Source: Spinellus fusiger
Taxonomy: Eukaryota; Mucoromycota; Mucoromycetes; Mucorales; Phycomycetaceae
Reading direction: 5' to 3'
Length of the DNA: 64,000 nucleotides
Assembly (NCBI GenBank): GCA_025094145.1
Contig: JALLLS010000051.1
Span: 62,001 to 126,000 of the forward strand
Shown: positions 1 through 12,647 of the stretch, piece by piece
How positions within the stretch are numbered: the first letter of the stretch is position 1
How the letters are laid out: every line of letters begins with the position of its first letter
Translations under genes and position numbers: made by a program
The notes under the pieces: generated by a model
Told to the model about the DNA's origin: nothing
The model's input: the letters and a program-made list of their open reading frames with translations, nothing else
Database searches by the model: none

Positions 1-830
1 ATTGAACTATCTCATCTCCGACATAACTCATACAAGTCTCTTGTGGATAGAGGAATATGACGCTCTGTTGGATGTTTCGAATGTATTCATGTTCCAGAAG
101 ATACTGGAGACAGAAAAGGCAGCCTATCTTGTGCGGCAGTACTTCTACAGCAGTCTCTATGATCGTATTAGGTGAGTGCAGCAATACTAGAGTGTAGAAT
201 GGCTCTCAGTGGATATTCACCTGCCAGCTGCTGACGGCATTGATTCCATACCTATCAAACAATCCGCCAGCACAAGACCTTTCCTTACAATAATAGAGAA
301 GAAGTGGATTGCCTATCAACTATTGAGAGGAATTGCAGACGCACATGCTAAAAGGGTCTATCATGGAGACATCAAAACAGAAAATGTCCTTGTCACCTCA
401 TGGAATTGGGCTTACATAGTGGATTTTGCATCTTTCAAACCAACGCACCTACCAGAAGTAAGTCAATAGCATTCCATAGTATCCTATAGCAAGAGGGGAT
501 ACTGAAGGAATTTTCTCTTTCTATTAGGATGATCCTGCAGACTTCTCTTTCTTTTTTGATACATCTTCTCGAAGAAGCTGCTATATTGCTCCCGAACGAT
601 TTTATAAAGCAGGCACACTCATTGACCAGAGAATGGTAAACACAGCAATGACCATTTTTTTATTTTCTTTTTTCTTGTGTTATTGCAATATGTGGAGTTG
701 GTTTATCTTATCAGTTATTAGAAAAACTTGGAATTGGGAGAGAATATTAGTGAACTTACACCTGAAATGGATATATTTTCTGTTGGGTAAATATCGTATT
801 ATGGCTGTAGAAAGAAGAGAAAAGGAGATG

Positions 831-862
<32 letters not shown>

Positions 863-3800
863 GCTCATGGAGACCTTTTAGCTGTGTTATTGCAGAACTG
901 TTTTTGGAGGGAACATCGATCTTTTCACTCTCTCAGCTCTTCAAGTACAGAAGTGGAGACTACGTGCCTGATGCTAACTTAAACAAGATTGAGGATCAGC
1001 ATATTAGGGTAATCTTTCTTCTTTGTTTATTTATGCTGAGCTTTCTGTCTATGTCTACCTATACCTACTCCTTCTACACTTCCACTGTGTAGGATATTGT
1101 ACGGCATATGATTCAGATTGATCCCAAAAAACGATTCTCAGCAGAACGCTATCTCTCAGAGTGGTATGTGTTGGTGGTGTCTTAACAGAATCCACAATTC
1201 TTATAAAGCACTGTATTAGTCGCGGAAAGACATTTCCTGAATACTTTTATACATTCATGCACCAGTACATCAAATCTGTTACTGAAAAGAATGAAAATGC
1301 TGTCATTCAACAACATCCAGGCACAAATTCCCTTTCAAACCTTCTTCCTTCTTTTCCTGGGGTGGCTCAAATGAACAAGAAGCTAACAGATGCTGATGAA
1401 AAGATTGAAAAGATATATCATGACTTTGATAAGATAGCCTATTTTTTGTCAATTCAGAAAGTATCAGGAGGTAGAGTTGAGAAAGACGACATACTAAAGA
1501 CTACACATGCACTGTCTGGGCAATGCTATCCTAGTGCTTCAGGTAAAACGGTGATTGTACCATCATCATATATAAATACATATCTATACACTGCTAAACT
1601 ATTGCTCCAGATTCAGCAGAAGTAGTAACTACAGCCGCATCTTCTGTAAGTAAGGCATATTCTATCTGTGGATGATGATAGGGTCTATTCTCTATGAGAG
1701 TATATAATTTATCTTTTACATTTATTAATCACTCTTCTGGTAACATTCAACGTAACCTCATGTCCACTCCACTCTACAATTATACTATAATATACTATAA
1801 TAGATAGGAGGTAATCCTATTAGAAAGAAAGAGCAATCATCGAGATTAGGTGCTAACCTTGATGTAGAGCATGGATCATTGATCTTTCTCTCTTTTGTCT
1901 GTTCTCTTATTCGCAATGCATCTTATCCAAGCTCAAAAATTAAAGCATTGGATATTCTCCTTGCTCTTGGAGAACACCTTCCAGATGATGTTAAGCTGGA
2001 TCGACTTTTACCCTATCTTATGGTACTTTTATCAGACGAAACAGCTCTAGTTCGTGCCAATGCTATTAAAACATTGACTCAAGTGGTAAGTGATGTCTAT
2101 TATTGATGGTCTTATTGAAACTTTTGGATAACTACCAGTTATGCATGGTGGAATCCATATCTCCTATCAATGCTCGCATCTTCCCTGAATACATTCTACC
2201 AAGTGTGCGTGAGTATGCCACAGATCCTGATGTACTTGTACGAACCACCTATGCCAAATCTATTGCACTCTTGGCAGGATCTGCCTTACGTTTCTTGGAG
2301 ATGACTCAGGTATATGAAATAGACTACATAAAAAGGTCATCGGGTAAGACCTAATGGATTTTTATCTTTTGTTTTGCTTCTATAAATATTAGCTATTGAA
2401 AAACGACAGTACATTTCCTTTGGCAGATCTTGATACAGAAGAATTAGATTTTGAAGTAAGTCCTCACCATGGATAATTACATGTATTAATCGTTCATGGT
2501 ATTCAAGTCTTCTTATGATTCTTCACTACAAGATCTTCAGTCTGTTATTCAAGAACAAGTGACCATCTTGCTTATTGATAGCGAAAGTTCTGTTAAACGT
2601 GCTTTATTGACAAACATTACTTCTCTATGTATGTTCTTTGGAAGACAAAAGGCAAATGATGTCTTATTGAGCCATATGATCACCTACTTGAATGATAAGG
2701 ATTGGATGTTGAGAAGGTAGGTGAACGTATAACCTGGGTAAGAAAGATAGAATATAACGTGGCATTTGTTCAGTGCTTTCTTTGAGAGTATTAAAGGCGT
2801 AGGGACTTTTGTTGGCGCTCGGAGTCTTGAAGAATATATTCTACCACTGATGATTCAAGCTTTAACAGGTAATAATAATAATACTAATAATAGTGCTGCT
2901 GTGCTGAACAATAAAAAGGTATATCTAATACATATTGCTTCTATAAACAGATGCTGAGGAGTTTGTGGTTGAGAAAGTGTTAAATTCTTTGACCAGTCTA
3001 TCTGACCTTGGACTTTTTCAAAAGATGAAGTTATGGGAATTAGTGGGTATTATTTCCCCTCTTCTATGTCATCCAAGTATTTGGATTCAGTATGGTAAGT
3101 CAGTAGTAGAGTGGGAAGAGTACTAATATGTGGACTATGTTATAGGTGCTATTGGGTTTATTACTTCAACCTCAAAGCATCTTCCACAGACCGATCTTTG
3201 GTGTATTATTTATCCACTTTTGCTTCCTTTCTTGCGATCTGAAATTGCAGAAATCAATGAAGCTTGTTTATTAGAGAATAGAAAGTCATCGGTAAGAAAG
3301 AACAGGTATACTAAAAACCACCAAGCTCATCTACTCCCTCTACTCCATTGTTGTTTTGGTTAGCTTCCTCGGCTAGTGTATGATCAAGCTATTCTGTGGG
3401 CAAGCAAGGCATCTGCACGTTCTTCCTTTTGGAGACCACAACAGGAGAGAAGCAACCGTTCTGGCATCAGAGCATCTACAAAGTCAAGCTCAGTAGATTC
3501 TAGTTCGTTTATACGCCACGGTATTATATATATATATTTATTTATATAAAAAGGGCCTTATTATCTGATACTCTAGAAAGAGTCCATACACTAACCAGTG
3601 TATAAAATAGGCTCTTTGTTCACAAGTTTTAAGCAGAGAGAGCAAGCAACCAAATCTCAAGAGTAAGTCTTCTGACAGAAGATAAACATATGTGACTAAC
3701 CCATCTATCTCTTATTGGTAACAATACATAGAGATGACATGTTCATTGATCGTCTTCGTAAAGTGGGCATGTCAAATGAAGATGAAGAAAAGCTCATTTA

Positions 3801-6800
3801 CATGCGTGATTACATATTCAAAGTATCACAATCCAAACAGAGGTATATCCTAATCAGAAAAGCCTATCTAACTATTCATTTTCATTTCCATACACTCTAC
3901 CTAGTCGTCCTAAAGCATTAGAGAGTTTTGGTAAAGAGGTATAGTTTATTCTTTTGTTGGCAGAAAATAGGTGATTTTTAATGTTTTATGTTCTGTCAGA
4001 ATGGAGAGGTCTATCTGAAGAATCTTGGCGTTACTCCTATGACAGTGTTCCTACCCAATCTCTCACAAGAGGCCCATGCCTGGAATACAAAAATAGACAA
4101 GGAGAATCTACAGACGGTAAATTCACTTTTTTATTTTATTTTTAAAAAAATTAATGTGTTATCTTATCTGAATATACTTCTAATAGAACCGAGCCTCAAA
4201 AAGGTATATAAAGAGAAAGAAAGAATGGTTGAACTCATATTAAAATGCATGAGTAGCCAATGTACTTTCTCTCCAAAACTTATTGTTTCTGGACAACTCA
4301 GAAGTGATGACTGTAAACTTAACCGTGTCGCTAGCCAACCCCATGTACAGGCTTTATTGAACAATTCACAGGGCCATCGTCCAGAGTGTGAGGACAATGA
4401 TAGGTCTTCTTTTGAACAATCCCATCTTAAAGATGCCTCTCCTATACCAAGTCCTACAAATTACAATTTTGGATCTGATATTGGATCCACTAGTTATTCT
4501 CGAAAAGGTGGGAAGAACAGGCATATATATCTTAATGTAGAATGTTCTTATTGACTATGTATCCATCTTTCCTATGTATAGCAAGTACCTCAAGATACGT
4601 ACAAAGCAATGAAACAGCAAAAATTAGATCCGGTGAACTATCAGATGCAGTTGAATTAAAGTCCATTCTTACTACAAAGAACAAGACTCCTAATGAAGAG
4701 AACAGTACAAGAATTACAAGACCCACTCTTGAAATATCCACTCGTAAATCAACAGGTATTTCATACATAGTATGTGTAGGTTAACTCATTGTTTTTTTAT
4801 GTGTGTGTGCGTGTGTGGTAGTAGGTTATGAACATCTTCAGAATCTTCTTTATAAGGTGGCTATGGAAGCATTTGCTTCTGATATTCCTGGTAAGCTAAT
4901 CAGCATCATTGATAATAGCAGAAAAGAGTAACCTTTATGAACACATGGGCATAGAATTCATCGGTGATGCTGCTGTGATGAAACGCATTCGACGTCTTCC
5001 TCAAGGAGCTTCTCCCTTTCGAACAATTAGCAATTGGAAGCCTGAAGGTAAAAAAGAAAAAGAAAAAGAATGGAATAGAATAGAATATTTCTTATATGGA
5101 ATCCGGGGCTGATTATATGTACATCAATACATGTATCTGTGTATGTGTATCTGTGGGATATTACAGGCACACTTGTTGCCCACTTTACAGAACACACAGC
5201 TGCAATTAACCAGCTAGCCATTTCATGGGATAATCTATTGTTTGCTTCCTGTTCAGATGATGGTTCTGTTAAGATATGGGATTGTTCACGATTAGAAAGA
5301 AATGTCACCAATCGATCAAGGGCAACATATAACCAGCAAGGTAAGAACATTACTGAGACCTATTCATTGCTGTGTTTGTATGTTTATGTTTATGTTGTAT
5401 TTGTATTTGTATTAGGGGGTCATATCATATGCCTTACGTTTATACAGCAGACTTACTGTGTTGCTGCTGCCTCAGACAATGGTAGTATTCATGTATTTCG
5501 GTAAGCTATTGTCACTGTCTATTTCTATGTAGGAAAAAAGAAAAAGAAGAGTGTATATATGTTGTGTAATCACTGAGGGGGGCATGTCTATGTTTCCATT
5601 GACAAATGATATTCGATAGCGTTGATATTCGAAATACTGGATCTTCCTTGAAATTTGGAAAGTGTATAACAGTAAGAGAGTATCAACTAGTGGATGAATA
5701 TGCATTAGTGATCAAGCACTTTACAAGCAGTAAGTGATATTCAACAGCCTATAGCTCACAATGAACAGATGCCTCAAATGCAATGGCTGGCTCCAAATCC
5801 ATATTATTGTTTTCTACTACCAAAGGAAATATCTATGCAATGGATTTGGCTACAATGGAGGTGATATGGAAGTTAAAAAATCCTAAAAGCCATGGTATGT
5901 AGATATATCTATGTCTTATGGCTATGGCTATGGCTATGGCTATGGCTATGGCTATGTAAGCATATAGATTACTCATTGTATCTACAAGGTATTATTACTT
6001 CTATGGTGACTGATCGTCTGCATACTTGGCTCTTGGTTGGTACTATGCGAGGCATCTTAACACTTTATGACTTGAGATTCCAAATACCATTGCGTTCTTG
6101 GCTCCATCCCAGCAAAAGCCGTATTAGTACTATGATGTTAAATCATGATCCCAAGACAGAGAGCAAACAAGTGATTATTGCTGCTGGACGTAATGAGGTG
6201 TCTGTATGGGATATTGTGGATATGAAGTGCATTGAAGTGTTTGCAGTTAAATCAGGCGATGAAAAGACATTGGGGATTGTTTTGGATGCCTACAAGGTAA
6301 ATATATATATACTCCTGCTGTTGTATTCATGGGCTTTACTTTTAGGCATTGGAAGTTCCTTGTGATGAAGATGTGATGGAACAAGCATTTACAAGCAATG
6401 AGTCTAATCTATCAGAGAATTCCATTCGAGCCATTGCTTCTCCATCTGACTGTAGATTTCTTATTACAGGTGGCTCTGATCGTAAGCTACGTTTTTGGGA
6501 TAGTCTTCGTGCAGAGAATTCCTGTGTTATTCTAGGCTTGGATGTAGATGAATCAAAGCCCCGTTATAGGTACACTTGTAGGTTTGGATCGTGCTTACTC
6601 TTTTTACAGTCTTAGTAATCATGATACCATGAAATTCCACTTTGAGTTTACACATACACAACGCCACCAGAACTCCACTACTTATCCTGGTGCACGTACT
6701 GGATTTGGTACAGCGGGTCTGATTGGCTCTAATAGTGCTATTCTTCAACAGCAATCCTTATTGAAGAACCACACAGATGCCATTAATGATGTTATTCTTA

Positions 6801-6865
6801 CAGAAGTGCCTTATCCAATGGTTATTAGTGGAGACAGAGATGGTGTGATTAAAGTCATTTCTTGA
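1..6865 (+). CDS. VPS15: VPS15-type PI3-kinase regulatory kinase, 5' partial
   Basis: Regulatory protein kinase of the class III PI3-kinase (Vps34) complex, acting at endosomes and autophagosomes. The start lies left of the window. Early exons are 1-171, 271-457, 528-635, 722-786, 882-1008, 1093-1163 and 1220-1542. The kinase domain is seen at 100-1160: [12 protein letters not shown], catalytic loop [10 protein letters not shown] (HGD in place of HRD) and DFASFKP in place of DFG, all family hallmarks. HEAT-type repeats follow at about 1880-3360 (for example [20 protein letters not shown]). A C-terminal WD40 propeller covers about 4900-6860 ([23 protein letters not shown]). The stop TGA is at 6863-6865. 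The order kinase, HEAT, WD40 is unique to this family. At least 20 short introns are present; exact borders in the middle third are less sure than the identity. Confidence 0.95.
831..862. repeat. TA/TG dinucleotide microsatellite in VPS15 intron
   Basis: About seven TA units run directly into about nine TG units inside the intron between VPS15 exons at 786 and 882. It is simple sequence and ends just before the CT-rich 3' splice region. Confidence 0.9.
5917..5956. repeat. TATGGC hexanucleotide tandem repeat in VPS15 intron
   Basis: Between six and seven perfect TATGGC units lie in an intron of the VPS15 WD40 region. A similar hexamer array (TATTGC) sits in an intron of TANGO6 at 36585-36622. 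Confidence 0.9.
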
Positions 6866-7009
6866 ATAAAGAATCCAGTGGCATGTCAGTGTCTTTCCAT
6901 AAAAGGCAAATGTGATACCGTCGCTCCTTGTTTCTGGTTATCGGGACAAGTCTGCCGTGCCAGCCATGGTTCTCCCTCTTTTTTACTTTGGCTCCATTGA
7001 ATAGCTATC
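6866..7009. promoter_or_regulatory. Very short VPS15 / eS6 intergenic region
   Basis: Only 144 bases separate the VPS15 stop codon from the eS6 start codon on the same strand, so this stretch must hold the VPS15 3' end and the eS6 promoter. AATAAA follows the VPS15 stop at 6866. A pyrimidine-rich tract (CTCCCTCTTTTTTAC) lies about 30 bases before the eS6 ATG, as is usual upstream of ribosomal protein genes. No TATA box is obvious. Confidence 0.5.
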
Positions 7010-8140
7010 ATGAAGGTATAATCTTCATTTCATTGTGTAAAGAGGGCTTTCTCGAGTGGGCTATCACGTCATGCAGTAGATGGATAGATACGTGAATAGA
7101 TGGATGGATGGATGGATGGATGGATGAATTAAAATATCTTAAGGAAAAAAAAAAGAAAAAAAGAAAAAGACCTCCACTCAAAGACCTTGGTTAATGAGCA
7201 ACCTCCACTATTCACCACTCGAACCTCTTCTTCTTTCTCTCTCTATTGTGTATACTGACCAGTGCCCTGTTCTCTACTAGCTGAACATTGCGAACCCAGC
7301 CACTGGCTGCCAAAAGCTCATTGAAATCGACGATGAGCGTCGTCTGTGAGTAAAAACCTATCTTTCTATCCATGAGTGCCCTTGGATTGACCTTTTTATT
7401 ATTATTGTTATTATTAGCCGTGGATTCTATGACAAGCGCATGTCCCAGGAAGTGTCTGGTGATGCTCTTGGTGATGAGTTCAAGGGCTACGTCTTCCGTG
7501 TCTCTGGTGGTAACGACAAGCAGGGTTTCCCTATGAAGCAGGGTGTTCTCTTGCCCTACCGTGTCCGCCTCTTGTTGAGCAAGGGCCACTCTTGCTACCG
7601 TCCTCGCCGCACTGGTGAGCGCAAGAGAAAGTCCGTCCGTGGCTGCATTGTTGGCTCTGACCTCGCTGTCTTGTCCCTCGTTGTTGTGAAGCAGGGTGAG
7701 CAGGAAATTCCTGGTTTGACTGACGTGACTGTCCCCAAGCGTCTCGGTCCCAAGCGTGCCTCCAAGATCCGCAAGTTCTTCGTAAGTCTATTGAAAAGAG
7801 AATAAGAGAGAATGAGGTCACTTATTGTCTTTTTTCTATCTTTGGACAGAATTTGAGCAAGGAAGATGATGTCCGCAAGTACGTTATCCGTCGTGAAGTA
7901 CAGCCCAAGAACGCCGAGAAGAAGGCCTACACCAAGGCCCCCAAGATCCAGCGTCTTGTCACTCCCCTCACTCTCCAGCGCAAGAGGCAGAGAACCGCCA
8001 TCAAGCGCAGAAGAGCTGCTGCCTCCACTGAAGCTGAAGCTGAATACAAGCAGTTGCTCGCTAAGCGTGTGAAGGAGACCAAGGACCGTAAGATTGCTAG
8101 ACGCAGAACCTCTTCTATCCAGAAGTCTGCCTCTGCTTAA
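7010..8140 (+). CDS. RPS6: 40S ribosomal protein eS6
   Basis: Structural protein of the small ribosomal subunit and the classic target of S6 kinase in TOR signalling. Four exons: 7010-7015, 7281-7345, 7418-7781 and 7850-8140, giving 241 residues, normal for fungal eS6. The first exon codes only Met-Lys, which pins the start; a 265-base intron follows, typical of intron-regulated ribosomal protein genes. The N-terminus [20 protein letters not shown], the segment [18 protein letters not shown] and the basic tail with RRRTSS phosphorylation-like sites identify it. Codon use is visibly biased (many CGT, AAG, GTC) compared with VPS15, as expected for a highly expressed gene. It converges on eIF3m, whose stop is 214 bases away. 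Confidence 0.98.
7098..7127. repeat. TGGA tetranucleotide repeat in eS6 intron 1
   Basis: About seven tandem TGGA/GATG units lie inside the first eS6 intron, followed by an A-rich tract at 7141-7170. Simple sequence, no coding role. Confidence 0.85.
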
Positions 8141-8354
8141 AAACATTAGTCATATCAATAATATTGAAAGGGCTTATTTTAATGGTTGCAATTCAAATGG
8201 GCATGCCAAATAAACAGTTTGTTACTTTTACCCATGAAAACACACCTTCAATAGTGAGCTACTTTATACTTTAATAGTCATAGTGAAATACTAGTGACAT
8301 GATCAAGGAGTGTGAAGGTTTGTTTGTTTTATTGACTTGATCAAAAGAAATGGA

Positions 8355-9930
8355 TTAGTTTTTGACGGATACTTCAGCTGTCTTGTCTTCGATAATAACA
8401 GCAGCTACACCTTGGGAACCACCTGCAATCAATTTGGCATTGCTGATAATAGCCAAGATCTCATTCAAACTGTCTTTCCATGTGTTTAATCTTGCTCCCA
8501 GCTGCTGCCACTGTTCTTTACCAAACACGCGATAGATGCTTCTGTGGATGATAATATTCTTATTGAGCTGATCCAACTTGGCCTCTACTAATCCAGCGCG
8601 AATAACATCAATGACCCACATCTCAACCTCATCTTCAGAGATCTCCAATGAAGCTGCCACTTGAGCATATGTCAACTCTCTAGCAAGGTTTTCTGATCCC
8701 AGAGAAGCAAGTGAAAGAAGACGGATCTTTCTCAGGTTGTTTTCGCCATCTTGGATCAATTCAGAGTGAGAAGCAGCAAATGTCTTGTAGATTGACACAT
8801 TGCCATTCAAAAATACATTGAGGAACTCATACTCAAGAGTGTCTTTGATCTTCTGGACAGCATTGTATTGGAGGAGGTCTTCAAATGCAAAGAACTTCTC
8901 GGCATTCACGGCACGAAGAACAGCTTCTTTGGCGTACTCTGTGGATACAGTGTCTTGGCTGTAGGTTGATAATCTCTTCAACAGAAAGTCAAGAGACATT
9001 TTTCTGAAAGCAACACCATTATTAGTCTTCACCACTTCAGTGCTAACACTCAACATACTCTTCACGAGACTCTTTCAATTTCTCACTAAGATGGCTGTAG
9101 AGGTGGCGTTCTGTCTCAATATCAATGCCCCACTGCTTAACCCACTGGTCAATGTGTTCTAATTGAGAGTAGAGGGAATCTAATTCATCAGCTTGGGCAG
9201 TGACATCTACCAATCCAATAAATGCATCGTATCGAAGGGCACAAGTAGCAGGCAAGGCATTGTAGAGGTTGAGTAGGCTAAGAATCAACACTCGTATTAC
9301 TTTTACTGCCTCCCCCTGTAATCTCTCGTTTTACTAGTATCTATTGCTTACATCTTTTGCTTTAAACTGGTCTTTGGGCTTTCTGTCTTGGACAATGTCT
9401 GAACAAGGGCTTTTACACTAGATGCGAGGTTTTGCTCTGGTGCAGCCAAAACAATGACGATAAGCAGGTTGAAAGCACCTTCGACCTCTGTCATTAATAA
9501 ACAATAACAAAATAGGTTAGTTACTTATTTACTGCCTTCTTACCCTTCTTTATGAACACTTACCGCTATCATTTTCTGTCAGAAATACAGAGGTGTCTTT
9601 TGCAAGTTTAGCATAAACATCAGCCTTTTTATCAGAGGCCAACAAAGCCTTGATTTCTCGAGAATAAGGTTTTTTCTCTCCTTCATCGCCTCTCAGTTTG
9701 GAGATATAGGCGGCCAGATCAAGGATCTAATGTCAAGACAACTAGGATTAGAAGGGTGATCTCAAGGCTCATCTTTCATAAAATCGTATAGCTATAAGCC
9801 ACGGTGACACGCCAAAAATCACTTGTGCTCGTCCCAACTCTAGAACTCGTCTCCAACACAATAAAAACACAATCCTGTAGATAGTCACCTGGTTCTCAAG
9901 TGTAGTTTGCACAAAGACGTTAGCGGACAT
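8355..9930 (-). CDS. EIF3M: Translation initiation factor eIF3 subunit M (PCI domain)
   Basis: Subunit of the eIF3 scaffold that loads the 40S ribosome on mRNA. Five exons on the minus strand: 9889-9930, 9564-9726, 9352-9487, 9059-9277 and 8355-9003, giving 402 residues. The start MSANVFVQTTLENQ is encoded by the first exon. The C-terminal PCI module is clear: LLSLASLGSENLARELTYAQ, then EVEMWVIDVIRAGLVEAKLD, then the eIF3m signature IYRVFGKEQWQQLGARLNTW. COP9 subunit 7 is the nearest alternative PCI family, but the FGKxQWQQL motif and the helical N-terminal half favour eIF3m. It is convergent with eS6, and its promoter faces the accessory region that begins near 10180. Confidence 0.93.
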
Positions 9931-10198
9931 AGTGACCAACAAAGGAGAGGGAGTTGTAACGCACAGCCTGCTGTTTCTTACTGGCAAAAAAGGGTCACTG
10001 TGGACAAACAAAAAAATTTCGATATCACGTGATGAATATGATTTGTTAGATATTTTACCATGTGCATTTATCTTTTCAAAGAAAAGTAAAAAAAAAATGA
10101 AAAAAATATTATCATAACAATAAGAAATTGATATTTCGACGCCCTAAATTACAGCTTTAGCGCTCGTCACATCGACTGAGGGGAATAATCAAATTCAC
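9931..10198. other. eIF3m upstream region
   Basis: AT-rich sequence with A/T runs at 10080-10120. The direct repeat GGAATAATCAAA starts at 10182 and recurs at 10553, bracketing the first LTR-like unit. No gene seen. Confidence 0.4.
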
Positions 10199-10562
10199 AT
10201 TTCACTATGATTTCTAGTGAGTCAATATATAGTCATGGTGGTAATTGTTTCCTTATTACACTGATGTATATCATCATCTACAGTCAATTACTCTCTTGTA
10301 TAGACCCATTAAACATGCCATGAATGAAACATGAATGAGACTTTTCTAATCATTGTTCATGAGTAATGAATCAGCAGCAAATCTATTTCTGATAATGCTC
10401 AAATGTCTAACATAAAGATGAGCTCAACGGAGCCTCAAGATGCCTCAAGATACTTAATTAAAATAAAATAAAAAGATTATATACTATAGAGAGAGATTTT
10501 ACTCTGATAGACAAGAGCTATTGGCTAATATAACACTAAAAGAGAATGGAATGGAATAATCA
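10199..10562. repeat. LTR-like direct repeat A, copy 1 (5' side of module 1)
   Basis: A 364-base unit nearly identical to 52934-53298 (a few substitutions seen, for example at the GAATGGAATGG end). Its first roughly 65 bases recur again at 12374-12438. In copy 1 it lies before the ORF module; in copy 2 it lies after it. The same order A-module-A' makes it resemble a long terminal repeat, but it lacks clear TG...CA ends. It is bracketed by GGAATAATCAAA at 10182 and 10553. Confidence 0.7.
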
Positions 10563-12362
10563 AAGCTAATATAGCACCACTTGAGGCATTAATGGTCTAT
10601 TTTAATATAAAAATACAAACTATTGTGTTATTTGTAGACTCAAGATAGGAATAGACCTTCTTATCTATGGAGCTTTCTCTTCTATAATATAATGAATGTA
10701 TTTGGTATACTTGATAGTCCAATCCTTTAATTTTATCAGCAGAACTACTCCATTGTGTAAGACCATGATTTGAACATCTACCAAGGGGTATAATGAAACT
10801 GAACACACGTCAAATATGTCTGGACCCAATCATAAAGTAGCTAATGATAAACCATATAAATATGGGCTTGTTTTCAGTTCTTTACTTTCTCTCATCTTTC
10901 TTATCCGTTTAAAAATGAGCAATGTAAGCATAGAAAAATAAACTTGACTGTTATACATACAGTATTTCATAGAACACCAAGTTCAACATTGAGTCTTCAA
11001 ACAAAAGAAGAGAAGAATTTCAACATGAGTTCATCGCCTATAAATTAGAGGACTTCATGCAAAAGAAAGTAAAGAAAATGAAGAAGCAAATCAAGGCAGC
11101 ATACATAGAGGAATTTTTGAGAAAGCAACCGAAGTAGATAAAGTCTATGTGGAGGGCCTAGTGGATAGTGTAGGAACCAGAGTGAAAAATGAGGCATTGA
11201 AAAGATACCAGCAATTCTCTTGCCTTGACACCAACAACCAAACAATTGCTAGTCTTGGGATGAATTCGCTATTGGATTTGTCCTATTCTTATCCTGATGG
11301 TCAATCGGTGATATTCACCAGAAAGCAATGGAAACAATTGAAGCAAATGTTTCCATCCACAGAGAGCAAATTTAAAGACAACGAGATGAGTGAAAAGCTC
11401 ATAGAAGTCATAGAAACTATACTAGACTTGAACAATACTGCATCCACTAGTCATGAGAAGAAAACGAACAATGTCATTAAGAAGATTAAGGCTTTGAAGA
11501 ACACTTATACCACAAAAGATGACCGCTTTCTTATTTTTCTGTTGAAGCATTTGATCAAAATACAAAGAAAGTATAGTTATTTGTTTGATGAAGAAGTGGA
11601 TTGCTCTGAGAGTGACTTTATGGCAAAAATATGGATTCCAATCATTGAGAAATTATTTATGGATACTAAACTACGCCCAAAGTGGGGAGACACTGCATGC
11701 GAAATCAAAAGTCAATCTCAGTCAAAAGAGTATAATCTAAAGATTGACTTGCGTATCATTTTTGATAACAGAAGGCAAAGACACAATGTTGAGCACGATA
11801 TTTCTTCTGGAGAGTTCTCAAAGCAGGATCTTGGAAAAAGAAAATATCAATCAGACAGATGCAAAGTGTTGATCGAAGGCAAGAACATTGTCAACATCCT
11901 GAGCCAAGATAACCTTGAGGCAACTATTCCGCTTCTACAAGTATGTGGGACAGAAGTAATGCTGGTCTCTGTTCGTCTTGTTGCCCCCGGATTATACGTT
12001 GGAAATGAGATTGAACATGTTGGTTTGGATTCTTCTTTCAAAAGTCTAAGGAATGTCTCAACATTTGCTACTTTACTCATTGCATTCAGAAACAAATGCA
12101 ATGATATTATGACTATGGTTGAAGACCAAATCTCCAACGTCCAGAAAGAAAGAATATCAGTGAAAGGAAAAAAGTACCACAGTAAGCCTTTCAATAATAC
12201 CTGTTCTGGTTCAAACAAAAGCACTTGGACCAGAGGCGATTGGATTGTTCACAGAAACAAGTCCTATAAGAAAGAAGAGCTACCCCTACCCCCTTTTGAG
12301 CTTAACTGGACACACAAATAAAAAATCTATTTCTTTCATTCTATTTTCCTTCTGTTTCTTAC
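10563..12362 (+). mobile_element. Repeated ORF module, copy 1
   Basis: This unit is repeated at 51511-52925 at very high identity, including non-coding flanks, a TATA box (TATAAATA at 10854) and a small intron with both splice sites. Both copies run in the same direction. Retention of promoter and intron argues for DNA-level duplication, not cDNA retroposition. Flanked by A (10199-10562) and a truncated A' (12374-12438). Called mobile only because it is repeated and flanked by direct repeats; no transposase is seen in it. Confidence 0.5.
10915..12321 (+). pseudogene. Module protein copy 1, frameshifted; possible PD-(D/E)XK-like domain
   Basis: Not a family I can name. Start ATG at 10915; exon 1 10915-10923, intron to a CATAG acceptor, exon 2 from 10973. 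Relative to copy 2 one A is missing near 11110, which shifts the frame and stops at a TAG about 20 bases later. Beyond that a 390-residue open frame (11149-12321, in-frame ATG) remains intact. The N-terminal part is lysine-rich and helical. The middle holds FMAKIWIPIIEKLF, then NLKIDLRIIFD, then VLIEGKN. A strand with Asp followed by a strand with Glu-x-Lys is the layout of PD-(D/E)XK nucleases, so a nuclease fold is a guess. Similar multi-copy proteins are, as I recall, common in Mucorales genomes. A shorter functional protein from 11149 is possible. Confidence 0.55.
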
Positions 12363-12373
12363 ATAGGCCTGAT

Positions 12374-12438
12374 ATTTCACTATGATTTCTAGTGAGTCAA
12401 CATATAGTCATGGTGGTAATTGTTTCCTTATTATACTT
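12374..12438. repeat. Truncated copy of direct repeat A (3' side of module 1)
   Basis: About 65 bases match the first part of repeat A (10199 and 52934), with substitutions in the last bases, after which similarity stops. It follows the ORF module exactly where the full-length A follows copy 2, so it is the broken 3' partner of the 5' unit. Confidence 0.65.
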
Positions 12439-12647
12439 ATTCTAATGTATTAAGAAAATAGTAATGTGGATCAATTCATAGGCTTTATTACAGAGTTCTT
12501 TTTTTTTATTTGTATGTTTAAGTCTATGTACATTTCTAAAATATATGAATAAACTCGGGGGTTTTTCATGCTCACCATCAGAGAAACTTAGTATAGCACT
12601 TACTCACAAGCATAACCAATGAGAAACAGCTTGAACGATGATTGCGT

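Noticed and set aside
7531..8146. Long antisense frames over eS6 exons
   Set aside because: They are shadows created by the strong codon bias of eS6.
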